Assembly (NCBI GenBank): GCA_036488875.1
Contig: DASXGW010000005.1
Span: 1-64,000 of the forward strand
Reading direction: 5' to 3'
Length of the DNA stretch: 64,000 nt
Origin: Candidatus Baltobacteraceae bacterium
Lineage (GTDB): Bacteria > Vulcanimicrobiota > Vulcanimicrobiia > Vulcanimicrobiales > Vulcanimicrobiaceae
This document shows positions 1 through 8,397 of the stretch, in pieces. The notes beneath the pieces were generated by a model. The model searched no databases. It saw only the letters and a program-made list of their open reading frames with translations, and was not told the origin of the DNA. Positions within the stretch are counted from its first letter, which is position 1, and each line of letters begins with the position of its first letter. The position numbers and the translations under genes are program-made.

Positions 1-185
<185 letters not shown>

Positions 186-197
186 TTATTCCTTTAG

Positions 198-218
198 TCC
201 TGAGCCTGTCGAAGGGCC
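198..218. repeat. short fragment of an intergenic repeat
   Basis: The sequence TCCTGAGCCTGTCGAAGGGC lies between the mutase small subunit and gltX. It resembles the core of the longer repeats at 3898-3960, 10976-11035 and 11095-11154, which share TCCTGAGC and GTCGAAGGGC blocks. Here the two blocks are closer together. Confidence 0.45.
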
Positions 219-634
219 TAACCGACTAGCTCGCGTCGCTTGCCGCACTCCGCTTCGACGAAATCGATGATCTCTTGGAGCGGCGCGCCGGGAGTAAACA
301 CCGCTTTGACGCCGGCCTTGCGCAATTCGTCCGCATCTTCGGGCGGAATGGTGCCGCCGCCGAAAAACACGACGTCTCCGGCGCCTTGCGCCTCGAGCTG
401 TTCGAGCACGAGCGGGAAGAGCGTCATGTGCGCACCGGAGAGAATCGAAAGGCCGATTCCATCGGCGTCTTCTTGAATCGCCGTTTGTACGATCTGTTCC
501 GGCGTCTGAAAGAGGCCGGTGTAGATGACTTCCATGCCCGCATCGCGGAGCGCGCGAGCGATGACTTTGGCGCCGCGGTCGTGGCCGTCGAGGCCCGCCT
601 TAGCGATGACGATGCGTAGTGGTCGGTTGGCCAT
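218..634 (-). CDS. mcmA2: methylmalonyl-CoA mutase, cobalamin-binding small subunit
   Basis: The 138-aa protein is a free-standing B12-binding domain. It has the DGHDRG motif near residue 16 (lower-ligand His of base-off cobalamin), a GLSILSGAH block and a GGGTIPPED block, all typical of the mutase C-terminal domain. It should pair with the large subunit encoded just upstream to interconvert methylmalonyl-CoA and succinyl-CoA. The length fits the split-subunit type rather than the fused type. The start ATG 634 has a GGA Shine-Dalgarno inside the small ORF 600-749, so translation may be coupled to that ORF. Confidence 0.95.
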   Translation of the reverse strand: MANRPLRIVIAKAGLDGHDRGAKVIARALRDAGMEVIYTGLFQTPEQIVQTAIQEDADGIGLSILSGAHMTLFPLVLEQLEAQGAGDVVFFGGGTIPPEDADELRKAGVKAVFTPGAPLQEIIDFVEAECGKRRELVG

Positions 635-749
635 AGATTCCTTTACGTTGAAGTTCCTCGCTCAAACGCAGCGCCTCTTCGAACTTGCGCTTGACTTCGG
701 CAAGCGTGCGCCGCACGCGATGCCGTTCGAATTCCGTTCTTATTCGCAT
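600..749 (-). CDS. 49-aa basic, helix-prone ORF between the two mutase subunits
   Basis: The reverse strand from ATG 749-747 to TAA 602-600 encodes a 49-residue protein beginning [20 protein letters not shown]. It is rich in Arg, Lys and Glu and predicted to be helical (KRKFEEALRLSEELQRKG). Its ATG overlaps the large-subunit stop codon as TAATG. Its last 35 bases overlap the start of the small subunit. This arrangement is typical of translational coupling. I do not recognise a family. It could be a true small subunit or assembly factor, or simply a coupling ORF that carries ribosomes to the small subunit. Confidence 0.5.
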   Translation of the reverse strand: MRIRTEFERHRVRRTLAEVKRKFEEALRLSEELQRKGIYGQPTTTHRHR

Positions 750-2461
750 TAAAACACCGATCGCTCCGTGTAGCGGCCGTACACCGCGGCCATTGCCTCC
801 ACGATTTCGCCTTCCGAGCAGTAGGCGTTGACGCAGTCGATGAGGTGCGGCATGAGATTGTCGCCTTCGTCGCGGCAGGCTTTTTGCAAGCGGTCTAGCG
901 TCTGTTGCACCTTGCCGGCGTCGCGTTTAGCGCGCAGCTCTTGCAACGAGCGCGCTTGACCTTGCGCGACTTCTTCGGTGATCTTGAGCAGATCGAGATC
1001 GCCGCGATCTTCTTCACGCTGGAAGTGATTGACACCGACGATCACGCGATCTTTCGATTCAATCGAACGCTGATAGCGATAGCTCGCCTCCGCGATCTCT
1101 TTTTGGAAGAACCCGGCTTCGATCGCTTCGACGACCCCACCGTACTCTTCGATCTGCGTGAAATATGCTTCGGCTTGCCGTTCCATCTCGTCGGTAAGCG
1201 CTTCGACGAAGTACGATCCGCCCAGCGGATCGACCACGTTGGTAACGTTGGTTTCGTACGCGAGCACTTGCTGAGTGCGCAGCGCGATCTCCACCGATTT
1301 TTCGGTGGGCAGCGCCAGCACTTCGTCCATCGAGTTGGTGTGCAGCGACTGCGTTCCGCCGAGCACCGCGGCCATCGCTTCGAACGCGACGCGAACGATG
1401 TTGTTCTCGGGCTGCTGTGCGGTCGCACTGCATCCGGCGGTTTGCGTGTGGAAGCGCAGCTTCCACGAACGCTCGTCCTTCGCGCCGTACTTATCGCGCA
1501 TGTGACGTGCGTAGATGCGCCGCGCCGCACGGAACTTGGCGATCTCTTCGAAGAAGTCGATGTGCGAGTTGAAAAAGAACGACAGCCGCGGTGCGAACTC
1601 GTCGACGTCCATGCCGGCCGCCATGCAGGCTTCGACGTACGCGAAGCCGTCGGCCAGGGTAAAGGCGAGTTCTTGCGCAGCCGTCGATCCCGCCTCGCGG
1701 ATGTGATAGCCCGAAATGGAGATCGTGTTCCACTTCGGCATCTCGCGCGTGCAGAATTCGATCATGTCGACGATGACGCGCATGTGCGGCCGCGGCGGGA
1801 AGATCCATTCTTTCTGCGCGATGTATTCTTTGAGAATATCCGCCTGAATCGTTCCGCCTAGCGCTTTGCGCGGAATGCCCTTCTTCTCAGCGGCTGCAAT
1901 GTATTGCGCAACTGCAATTGCGGCCGGCCCGTTGATCGTCATCGACGTGGTGATATCGCCCATATCGATGCCGTCGAACAGCGCTTCCATATCGGCGAGC
2001 GAGTCGATCGCGACGCCGCACTTGCCGACTTCGCCGCGAGCTTGCGGTGCGTCGGAGTCGTAACCCATCAACGTGGGCATATCGAAGGCTACGGAAAGCC
2101 CGTGCTGTCCTTGCTCGAGTAAAAAATGGTAGCGCTCGTTGGTCTGCTTCGCGGTGCCGAAGCCGGCAAATTGACGCATCGTCCAGAGGCGATCGCGGTA
2201 GCCGTTGGCGTGAATGCCGCGGACGTACGGAAACTCACCCGGCCACGCCAGATCGCGAGCCAGGTCCAGCCCGGCGACGTCGGCCGGGCCGTAAGCGGTC
2301 TTGAGCGGGACGTCTGAGATCGTGCGATCGGTGGCGCCCGACCCCGGACCGCGACGCGACTTCCCCTTGGCAGACGCCGCTTCCCAGCGGCGCTGCTCCT
2401 CTTGGAACTCCGGCGTCGGTTCCGCCCCCAGACCCGATGGGCGGTCGATCATTTTGGCCAA
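749..2461 (-). CDS. mcmA1: methylmalonyl-CoA mutase, large catalytic subunit
   Basis: The 570-aa protein matches the catalytic TIM-barrel chain of the split mutase. Visible landmarks are [12 protein letters not shown]-like text ([19 protein letters not shown]), the [16 protein letters not shown] substrate-binding block, GYDSDAP, TMTINGPA, and the late [20 protein letters not shown] and [14 protein letters not shown] blocks. It isomerises (R)-methylmalonyl-CoA to succinyl-CoA with B12 from the small subunit. I chose the TTG start at 2461 because AGAGGAA lies about 7 bases upstream. An ATG at 2452 is the alternative. meaB at 11166 is its usual partner. Confidence 0.96.
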   Translation of the reverse strand: MAKMIDRPSGLGAEPTPEFQEEQRRWEAASAKGKSRRGPGSGATDRTISDVPLKTAYGPADVAGLDLARDLAWPGEFPYVRGIHANGYRDRLWTMRQFAGFGTAKQTNERYHFLLEQGQHGLSVAFDMPTLMGYDSDAPQARGEVGKCGVAIDSLADMEALFDGIDMGDITTSMTINGPAAIAVAQYIAAAEKKGIPRKALGGTIQADILKEYIAQKEWIFPPRPHMRVIVDMIEFCTREMPKWNTISISGYHIREAGSTAAQELAFTLADGFAYVEACMAAGMDVDEFAPRLSFFFNSHIDFFEEIAKFRAARRIYARHMRDKYGAKDERSWKLRFHTQTAGCSATAQQPENNIVRVAFEAMAAVLGGTQSLHTNSMDEVLALPTEKSVEIALRTQQVLAYETNVTNVVDPLGGSYFVEALTDEMERQAEAYFTQIEEYGGVVEAIEAGFFQKEIAEASYRYQRSIESKDRVIVGVNHFQREEDRGDLDLLKITEEVAQGQARSLQELRAKRDAGKVQQTLDRLQKACRDEGDNLMPHLIDCVNAYCSEGEIVEAMAAVYGRYTERSVF

Positions 2462-2530
2462 AGGTCGCTTCCTCTTTTAAGACGATGCACGAATGCGAAC
2501 GAGAACGGTTCGACGGCGCTGGGTCATTTT

Positions 2531-2608
2531 CCCAAGATTGGGCGCCGGAAGCAACCGCCTTTTCGGCCGCAGGCCGAGGCAGCAGCTAGGTTCCGCGAGC
2601 GGGGGACC
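2531..2608 (+). promoter_or_regulatory. structured leader upstream of the sedolisin gene
   Basis: Three perfect hairpins follow each other before the sedolisin start: CCCA/TGGG at 2531-2542, TCGGCC/GGCCGA at 2563-2577 and GGTTCC/GGGACC at 2589-2608. The block GAGCGGGGGACCCG (2597-2610) recalls part of the c-di-AMP riboswitch core. The second conserved block of that aptamer is not seen and there is little room for it. I therefore call only a structured leader of unknown ligand. Gap 2462-2636 also has to hold promoters for both divergent genes. Confidence 0.3.
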
Positions 2609-2636
2609 CGATGATTACCTGGAGGAGGGCTCGCTT

Positions 2637-3869
2637 ATGATGAAGCCTTTGTCCCCACTTTTTGTGGCGGCCACCATCATCGTATTGGCGGGCTGCGGCG
2701 TGTCGCAGGCGACGCCTTCGATGCCCGCTTCCGGCGACGTCTTCGCGCTGCGCTCGGTAAACCAGGCGCCGTCGCGAGCCCTCGCACCGTTGTGCGCTTC
2801 ACCGCCCTTGGGATCGTTCCGCTGCTTCGCCTGGGCCCACGCCGCGCATCGCGGTATCGAAGGCTTGACGCCGCACGATCTCCAGAGCGCGTACCGTTTA
2901 CCTTCGACCAGTCGCGGCTCCGGCCAAATCCTCGCCATCGTCGACGCGTACGACGATCCGCGCGCCGAAAGCGACCTCGACGTGTATCGCGCGCACTTCC
3001 ATCTCGGCAGCTGCACGGTGAAGAACGGCTGTTTCGAAAAGATCAACGAGTACGGCGTCCGCGGCGATTATCCGCAAGTGGATCGCGGCTGGTCGGGCGA
3101 GATCTCGCTCGATCTCGACGCAGCTTCGGCCGTTTGTCCAAACTGCAAACTGCTGCTCGTCGAAGCCACGACCAACACGGCGCGCGATCTCGGTTTCGCG
3201 GTGAACGCAGCGGCACGCGCCGGCGCCGGCGTCATCAGCAATTCCTACGGCGGCTACGAATACGCACCGTACGATCCGAACTTCGACCAGCGCGGGAAGG
3301 CCATCGTCGTCGCCGGCTCCGGCGATAGCGGATATTTTCCCGAACAGCCGGCGTCGTTTGCGACCGTCGTGGCGGTCGGCGGCACGACGCTCGAACGCGC
3401 GCACAACGCGCGCGGTTGGACCGAGCGCGTTTGGAACGACCCCGATATCGGCGCGACCGGCAGCGGCTGCAGCGATTTCGTCGCTAAGCCCTCGTGGCAA
3501 ACCGACAGAGGCTGCCCGACGCGCGCGGCGGCCGACGTTTCGGCCGTCGGCGATCCGTTGACGGGGCTCGCCGTCTACGACTCGCTGCGGCTGGCGAAGA
3601 ATCGCCCGGGCGGATGGATGGTTATCGGCGGCACGAGCGCCTCAACGCCAGTCATCGCCGGCATCTACGCGTTGGCCGGTAATGCAAAGGCGCTGTCGTC
3701 GACGTTTGCGCAATCGATTTACTCGTCGGCCGGATCGCGATCGCTCAATCACATCCACGCAGGCAGCAACGGCAGCTGCCCGCTGGTCTACGACTACATT
3801 TGCCGAGCCGGCCGGGGCTATAACGGCCCGACCGGCTGGGGCACGCCCAACGGCATCGGCGCGTTCTAG
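2637..3869 (+). CDS. secreted sedolisin-type (S53) serine-carboxyl peptidase, lipoprotein
   Basis: The 410-aa protein starts with a lipoprotein signal (IIVLAGC). Its catalytic domain follows directly, with little room for a long propeptide. Catalytic residues of family S53 can be placed: Glu155 and Asp159 (GEISLDLDAA), Asp230 of the oxyanion hole (SGDSGYFP) and Ser334 (GGTSAST). The C-terminal GRGYNGPTGWGTPNG block matches the calcium-site region. Sedolisins are acid-active endopeptidases, so this suggests extracellular protein use in acidic habitat. Start chosen at ATG 2637 after TGGAGGAGGG; an in-frame ORF extends further upstream but lacks a signal peptide. Transcribed alone, divergent from the mutase. 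Confidence 0.92.
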   Translation: MMKPLSPLFVAATIIVLAGCGVSQATPSMPASGDVFALRSVNQAPSRALAPLCASPPLGSFRCFAWAHAAHRGIEGLTPHDLQSAYRLPSTSRGSGQILAIVDAYDDPRAESDLDVYRAHFHLGSCTVKNGCFEKINEYGVRGDYPQVDRGWSGEISLDLDAASAVCPNCKLLLVEATTNTARDLGFAVNAAARAGAGVISNSYGGYEYAPYDPNFDQRGKAIVVAGSGDSGYFPEQPASFATVVAVGGTTLERAHNARGWTERVWNDPDIGATGSGCSDFVAKPSWQTDRGCPTRAAADVSAVGDPLTGLAVYDSLRLAKNRPGGWMVIGGTSASTPVIAGIYALAGNAKALSSTFAQSIYSSAGSRSLNHIHAGSNGSCPLVYDYICRAGRGYNGPTGWGTPNGIGAF

Positions 3870-3897
3870 CTCCGAACAGCGAGTAGCGTCACCCTTT

Positions 3898-3960
3898 GTC
3901 ATCCTGAGCGTAGTGCCCGAAGGGCACGAAGTCGAAGGGCAGGCGCATGAGAAGTCTACG
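3898..3960. repeat. intergenic repeat with internal hairpin, between convergent genes
   Basis: The block begins GTCATCCTGAGCG and ends GGCAGGCGCATGAG, with an internal GTGCCC-GAA-GGGCAC hairpin. The same outer blocks recur in reverse orientation at 10976-11035 and 11095-11154. It lies between the convergent ends of the sedolisin gene and a membrane-protein gene. Position and symmetry suggest a REP-like element that may also help end transcription. Confidence 0.7.
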
Positions 3961-3969
3961 TCTCGCTGA

Positions 3970-4326
3970 TCACATGATGGGGAGCCTTACGCCGGCCAGG
4001 CCGGCGAGAATTCCAACGATAAAGCCGAGTGCGTCGGCGTAGAGCAACGCACGTTTCGGTGACAGCCGCTCGTAAAACCCAGCAACGGGGTTTCGGGAAA
4101 ACCAGAACAATGCAAAGCTCGCGGGTAAAATAACGACCGAAAGAACCGCCGTCAAGATCATTCCCTGCACGGCGGCTGCGACCAATCCCAATCCTAAATC
4201 CGCCGGAATCGTAATTCCGCCGACGGCGATCGCCCACGCAAAGATATAGACGGCCAGGCCTTGACCGAAACCCGCGAGCACCATACCGCTGCGTGCGGCA
4301 GCACGCCATCCCTTATTGGTTGCCAT
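3970..4326 (-). CDS. small membrane protein, unknown (three to four TM segments)
   Basis: The 118-aa protein starts MATNKGWRAAARSGMVLAGF and has hydrophobic stretches near residues 14-36, 43-75 and 94-115. I do not recognise a family. The start ATG 4326 overlaps the stop of the preceding gene as TAATG, so the two are probably translated together. It is the last gene of the minus-strand group that starts at 4988. Codon use and GC look like the neighbours. Confidence 0.75.
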   Translation of the reverse strand: MATNKGWRAAARSGMVLAGFGQGLAVYIFAWAIAVGGITIPADLGLGLVAAAVQGMILTAVLSVVILPASFALFWFSRNPVAGFYERLSPKRALLYADALGFIVGILAGLAGVRLPIM

Positions 4327-4655
4327 TACATATCGAATCGGCAATTTGTGGCGCCCGGCGGATTGTCGTAATGTGGGACCGCTTGGAATATCCCGATGAC
4401 GGCAATGCATATCACGATGAGTGCCGCCTGCACGATGAACGTCCATCGTGGATAGAAATAACCCGAAACCGCGGCGATGAGGGCGATGCCGAACGTTGCC
4501 GGAAGCGTCAACGCGACGATAAACACCGCGAAGGTCGCCTCGTCTTCGATTCCGCAGCGGTTCGGCATGCCGACTGCCGTCCAGAAGCACACGAGGAGCA
4601 GCAACGTCAAAGCGACCGCGAACGCAACGTAGCATACGCGCAAAACATATATCAC
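4326..4655 (-). CDS. small membrane protein, unknown (three TM segments)
   Basis: The 109-aa protein MIYVLRVCYVAFAVALTLL has TM segments near residues 5-28, 42-64 and 70-92, with two cysteines in the middle and end loops. No family is recognised. It sits 15 bases after the 4671-4988 gene and overlaps the next gene as TAATG. The three small membrane genes 3970-4988 therefore look like one transcript driven by the promoter region 4989-5075. Confidence 0.72.
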   Translation of the reverse strand: MIYVLRVCYVAFAVALTLLLLVCFWTAVGMPNRCGIEDEATFAVFIVALTLPATFGIALIAAVSGYFYPRWTFIVQAALIVICIAVIGIFQAVPHYDNPPGATNCRFDM

Positions 4656-4670
4656 GTTGGACTCCTTTCA

Positions 4671-4988
4671 TCAAAAATTTATGGTTGGACAGGGATTCAC
4701 CAAGCACGGAATCGCGATTGCCGCAAACGTGGCGAAGAGGATCGCGTAGCCGGTCGTCGTCCGAGCCGGCGTACGTCGAACTCCCGAGCTGATCAGCGCC
4801 CAAATCAGCGCGATGAAGGCGCAAACTGGAACCCACACCACGGACAAATAGAATAATGCTATGGGAATCGACAGAAGGGGTCCAGGGCAAGCGCGATTCA
4901 GGCACCAGCCGACAAGCGCTCCGAAAACCACGGAGAAACCTAAACCAAATCCGTATATGAACCGTGCGTAGTTCGAATATGTTGTCAC
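4671..4988 (-). CDS. small membrane protein, unknown (three TM segments)
   Basis: The 105-aa protein MTTYSNYARFIYGFGLGFSV has hydrophobic segments near 9-30, 40-70 and 80-95 and a cysteine pair at its end (PCLVNPCP). No family is recognised. Its upstream region carries a promoter/operator that closely matches the one in front of the DUF2339 gene at 8318. It is therefore likely to be controlled with that operon. Whether ATG 4988 or a nearby GTG is used is not certain. Confidence 0.72.
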   Translation of the reverse strand: MTTYSNYARFIYGFGLGFSVVFGALVGWCLNRACPGPLLSIPIALFYLSVVWVPVCAFIALIWALISSGVRRTPARTTTGYAILFATFAAIAIPCLVNPCPTINF

Positions 4989-4995
4989 GAACGTG

Positions 4996-5064
4996 TGTCC
5001 TTTTTGGCGAGTTCACGCTCAGGGTAGCAGCCGATGGCCCCAAAGACGTCCGTAGGATTACGGA
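4996..5064 (-). promoter_or_regulatory. promoter/operator P2, inverted repeat TCCGTA-N4-TACGGA
   Basis: The operator at 5049-5064 is a perfect 6-4-6 inverted repeat. Reading the minus strand, it is followed 20 bases later by GCTACCCTGAGCGTG (extended -10-like) and then the start of the 4988 gene. The same layout, spaced 21 bases, occurs at 8325-8397. The inverted repeat centre lies about 30 bases before the -10, where an activator touching RNA polymerase would bind. Confidence 0.6.
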
Positions 5065-5077
5065 AAAGTGGACCACG

Positions 5078-5428
5078 CTAAGGCCAAGGGCCGCAGGCTT
5101 GCATGGGCGCGAAAACGATCGCTAACAAAGCAGTCGCGATTGCGGCAAGGGGCGTTGCGACGATCACGAATCGTGCGTTCATCCTCATGCCGGACGGTAA
5201 CAGCCCACCGGCTACAAAAGCTGCTGTGAAAGCAGCGAGGGTGGCCATCTCCATCCACCACGGATCCTTAAAACTTAGCAGACCGGCCAGTACCGCTGGA
5301 AAAAGAAGGACCATCATAACTGCACCGAACGAGCCGCAGCTCTTTACAACCAACCCGAGCAAGAGCGCCAAGAGTAAGACGAGAACGAATAGAAGTGCCG
5401 TGAAAGCAGAACCGCATTTAAACTTCAC
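5078..5428 (-). CDS. small membrane protein, unknown (four TM segments)
   Basis: The 116-aa protein MKFKCGSAFTALLFVLVLLL has about four TM segments. The start is GTG 5428-5426. It is chosen because it overlaps the DUF3999 stop as GTGA and has GGAG about 9 bases upstream. No family is recognised. It is the third gene of the DUF2339-DUF3999 transcript. Operator P2 for the next group lies just past its stop codon. Confidence 0.72.
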   Translation of the reverse strand: MKFKCGSAFTALLFVLVLLLALLLGLVVKSCGSFGAVMMVLLFPAVLAGLLSFKDPWWMEMATLAAFTAAFVAGGLLPSGMRMNARFVIVATPLAAIATALLAIVFAPMQACGPWP

Positions 5429-6603
5429 GACGGACTCCTTGGTTTGAGCGTAAGGAGTGTGACCGCGCCGAGCAGCGCGATGGCGATGCCAAAGGCGATA
5501 CTGATCACGAGCGGCTGCGAAACCGTGACGACCGGCGAGCTGGAACGAACGGCGGTCGACTCGGCCAACTCCGCAGAGAGGAAATGCCGCGGGTTATCGT
5601 GTTCGATCAGCGCGCTCAGATCGTAGACCGGCGCTTGCGCGCCGTTCACGCGCTGCAAGCTGTACGATCGATGCGGCGCGGCGACGAACACGAGCGCGCG
5701 CCGTGGCCCGTACGCCGTCACGCCGAGGTCCTCAAGCGGTTCGTCGTCACCGTTCACGATCTCGGCACGAACGTAGCGTCCCGATCCGCCCGATAGCGGC
5801 ACTTCGAGCGTGGGAGAACCCTGAGCGAAGCGCTCGATGTCGCCCTCGCCGGCAAACTCCCAATTCTCCCCGTCGTCGCTGCGCGAGACCGTTACGCTGC
5901 GCGAGAACTCCGGTTGGGACGTCGTAAAACCAAGCGACGCGACGCGCGTGTTCGGCTCCCCAAGGTCGAGCGTCAGAATCGTGAGGTGCCGGTCGTCGTC
6001 TTCGCGCTCCGAGGTCTGCGCGTCGAGCCGGCGCATCGCCTCGGGAGCGGCGGATTCCGTTCCGTCGAGACTGGCCGTATCGATCGGAAACGACGCCTTA
6101 GGATCGCGCACGCGGATACGTATCCAGCGCGCCCGCGCCGGAAAAATCGCGATCGTTTGCGTTCCCGGATCGGCAGACGATCCGACGCGGTAGATGAGCG
6201 CGCCGGTTGCCACTTCGCGCCACGTCGCACGATCGTCGGAGATCGCGACGTCGGCGCGTTCGAAGAACGTGTCGCGCGACGTGGTCAACGAAACGCCTGC
6301 GTAGAGCTCGCCGCTCGTTCCGGCATCCAGAATCGCTTCGGTATAACGGCCCGGCACGAAGCCGAGATCGCTGATTGCGGCGTTGTGCGTCGGGATCGCC
6401 GCGCAATGCGGATCGAGAACGTACGGCGTTTGACGCCCGCGATCGTCGACGATCCGAAGGTCGCCGTAGGTTTGACTCGCTCCGGGATCGATCGCTTGCG
6501 GAAGTTCGAGCAGCGCCCAGGAGGGCCGCTCGCGCGGTGCGATAGCGATCGCGCGAGCGGCATTGTACGACAAACCTGCGGCCAGGAGCGCGGTCGCGAG
6601 CAT
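5425..6603 (-). CDS. DUF3999-family membrane-anchored protein
   Basis: The 392-aa protein has an N-terminal signal or anchor (MLATALLAAGLSYNAARAIA), a long mostly beta region and one C-terminal TM segment before LKPRSPS. This is the layout of DUF3999, whose gene usually sits next to DUF2339, as here. Function is not established; an envelope role is inferred. ATG 6603 overlaps the DUF2339 stop as TAATG, and its own stop overlaps the next start as GTGA. A longer upstream reading in the same frame is only the complement of the DUF2339 gene. Confidence 0.85.
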   Translation of the reverse strand: MLATALLAAGLSYNAARAIAIAPRERPSWALLELPQAIDPGASQTYGDLRIVDDRGRQTPYVLDPHCAAIPTHNAAISDLGFVPGRYTEAILDAGTSGELYAGVSLTTSRDTFFERADVAISDDRATWREVATGALIYRVGSSADPGTQTIAIFPARARWIRIRVRDPKASFPIDTASLDGTESAAPEAMRRLDAQTSEREDDDRHLTILTLDLGEPNTRVASLGFTTSQPEFSRSVTVSRSDDGENWEFAGEGDIERFAQGSPTLEVPLSGGSGRYVRAEIVNGDDEPLEDLGVTAYGPRRALVFVAAPHRSYSLQRVNGAQAPVYDLSALIEHDNPRHFLSAELAESTAVRSSSPVVTVSQPLVISIAFGIAIALLGAVTLLTLKPRSPS

Positions 6604-8318
6604 TACGCCGCCTCCAAGTCCTGGGGACGCCGCTGATAGGCGTACGACACACCGATGAGTGCGACGCCGACGAGGACTGCCGAGATAACCCGGTAGGACA
6701 AGTCGAGGAACGACAGATCGAAGACCAGCACCTTGATCGCGGTCACGACGATGAGGCTCAGACCTTCCCAACGCATGAACGCGTCGCGCTTGACGAGCCC
6801 CGAGCCGATCAGCAGCGCGGCAAACGTCGCCCAGACGATCGAGAGCGCGGCGTTCGACGCTTGCTCCGTTCCGTGGAAGTACGCGACCGTATCCCACGCT
6901 TCGGCTGACAGCGTCAGCAGTGCCAGCCCGTGCGCGACCGTGCGCAGGGTGCGAACGGCGCTATTGGCGTATTCCGCCGTGCTCATCAACTCGATGGCGC
7001 GCGCCATGACGTATGCGACGGCAAAGGCCGCGGCGCACGAGATGAAGCGCTCGTTGTAGAACGGGTGCGCCTGCGCGTGTCCCCCATACAGGGCGAGATC
7101 GCGCAGCAGATCCAATCCGAGCAGACCGAACGCCGCAATCGAGAGCACCTCGTCGCGATAGCGCAGTCCGGCGATCGCTAACGCGGCCGCTTCTAACGCG
7201 AAGGCCACGTTGACGAACGCGGCTTTGTCGAAGGCCGCGGGAATCGCAAACGTCAGCGCGGCAGCGGCGAGCCACGATTGGTACCGCGACTTAAACGCTA
7301 CCGCCGCCGTAAGGTGCAGCGCTGCTAAAGCGATCAGCGCACCGGCGAGAATGGTGCGATGCTCCGGCATCAGCGACGATTCCAAGCCGCCGAGCAGGCT
7401 CGCCATCGCGATCCCGCCGACGATCGAGCGCACGACGTCGAGCCGGCCCCGAACTTGCATCACGATCCAACCGGCCAGTGCGAAGACCGCGTACAGCGCC
7501 GTATAGATGGCGGCGCGCTGGACGTCGTCGATCGTGTGCGCCTGCGAAAAGCTGCCGGCCGAATAGACCAGCGTTCCGACCAGGGCGATCGGCGCGACGA
7601 TACGCGAATCGACGAGTTCAGCGAGCACCAGCAAGCCGGCGTCGAGCAGTCCGATATACGCCGCGAGCGTCACTTGATCGGCGCCTTGCGTTCCGGCAAG
7701 CAGCGGCGCCAAAAAACCGCCGATCGCTGCGAGGACGCCGAGGCGTTCGCTGCGATTGCGCCACGCGAGCACCGCGATCGCGGCGTTCACCGCAATCATG
7801 CCGGCCAGCGCGATGGTTGGAGAGGCGAGATGAAAAAGCGCGTTGGACGCGTAGAGCGATAAGAACTCGATGCCCGCGCCGAGCGCCGTAATGCCTTCGG
7901 AGAAGTATCGCTTTCCTCGGACGGCGAGCAGTTGCGCGTAGGCGATAATGGCCGCGCCGCCGGCGACGCCGAGTGCGACGCGAAACACGGGCGCGATCCA
8001 GTTGTGATCGAACGCGACCTTGAGAAAGAACGCGGTGCCGATGAACACGAGGAAGAGCCCGACGACGTGAAGCCAGCGGCCGCCGAGCGCGACTTCGACG
8101 TCGCCGGCGGTCAGCGGTTTGCGAATCGGAGGCGGCGGCGGTTTCGGCGCCGCCGCCGGCTGAGGAGGCGGAGCCGGCGGCGGCACGGCTTGCGGCGGCG
8201 GCACGGCTTGCGCGTGGGCGGTCGCGATGGCTGCGCGCAGATCTCGCTTGATGACGTTGAGGTCGGCTTCGACCGACGATAGCCTCGGGATGAGGTTCTC
8301 GAACGGGGCGGTTTCCAT
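6603..8318 (-). CDS. DUF2339-family polytopic membrane protein
   Basis: The 571-aa protein starts with a short helical part (ENLIPRLSSVEADLNVIKRDL), then a Pro-rich linker with repeated PPPQAVPPP text, then many TM segments from about residue 95 to the end. This matches DUF2339, a large multi-pass protein of unknown role that pairs with DUF3999. I chose ATG 8318 (GGAG 10 bases upstream) over the longer GTG at 8354, which falls inside the shared promoter block. First gene of a minus-strand operon, facing the LuxR-type regulator. Confidence 0.85.
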   Translation of the reverse strand: METAPFENLIPRLSSVEADLNVIKRDLRAAIATAHAQAVPPPQAVPPPAPPPQPAAAPKPPPPPIRKPLTAGDVEVALGGRWLHVVGLFLVFIGTAFFLKVAFDHNWIAPVFRVALGVAGGAAIIAYAQLLAVRGKRYFSEGITALGAGIEFLSLYASNALFHLASPTIALAGMIAVNAAIAVLAWRNRSERLGVLAAIGGFLAPLLAGTQGADQVTLAAYIGLLDAGLLVLAELVDSRIVAPIALVGTLVYSAGSFSQAHTIDDVQRAAIYTALYAVFALAGWIVMQVRGRLDVVRSIVGGIAMASLLGGLESSLMPEHRTILAGALIALAALHLTAAVAFKSRYQSWLAAAALTFAIPAAFDKAAFVNVAFALEAAALAIAGLRYRDEVLSIAAFGLLGLDLLRDLALYGGHAQAHPFYNERFISCAAAFAVAYVMARAIELMSTAEYANSAVRTLRTVAHGLALLTLSAEAWDTVAYFHGTEQASNAALSIVWATFAALLIGSGLVKRDAFMRWEGLSLIVVTAIKVLVFDLSFLDLSYRVISAVLVGVALIGVSYAYQRRPQDLEAA

Positions 8319-8324
8319 GGTGAA

Positions 8325-8397
8325 CGTGCTCCTCTCTGACGAGTACACGCTCACGGTAGCCCCCCGGCGCCGGCCCAGGCGTCCGTGGAATTACGGA
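8325..8397 (-). promoter_or_regulatory. promoter/operator P1, inverted repeat TCCGTG-N4-TACGGA
   Basis: Operator at 8382-8397. It has one mismatch from the perfect copy at 5049-5064, and the flanks also match (GCGTCCGT ... TACGGAAAAGT). On the minus strand it is followed 21 bases later by GCTACCGTGAGCGTG and the DUF2339 start. It also overlaps the proposed start of the divergent regulator gene, so autoregulation is possible. Confidence 0.6.

Noticed and set aside
905-1861. Long open frame of 318 codons on the plus strand opposite the mutase large subunit
   Set aside because: It is the complement of a clear mutase gene with high GC; composition is basic and no family motif is seen.
2531-2636. 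Canonical c-di-AMP or c-di-GMP riboswitch
   Set aside because: Only one block resembles the c-di-AMP core; the other conserved blocks and the needed length are missing.
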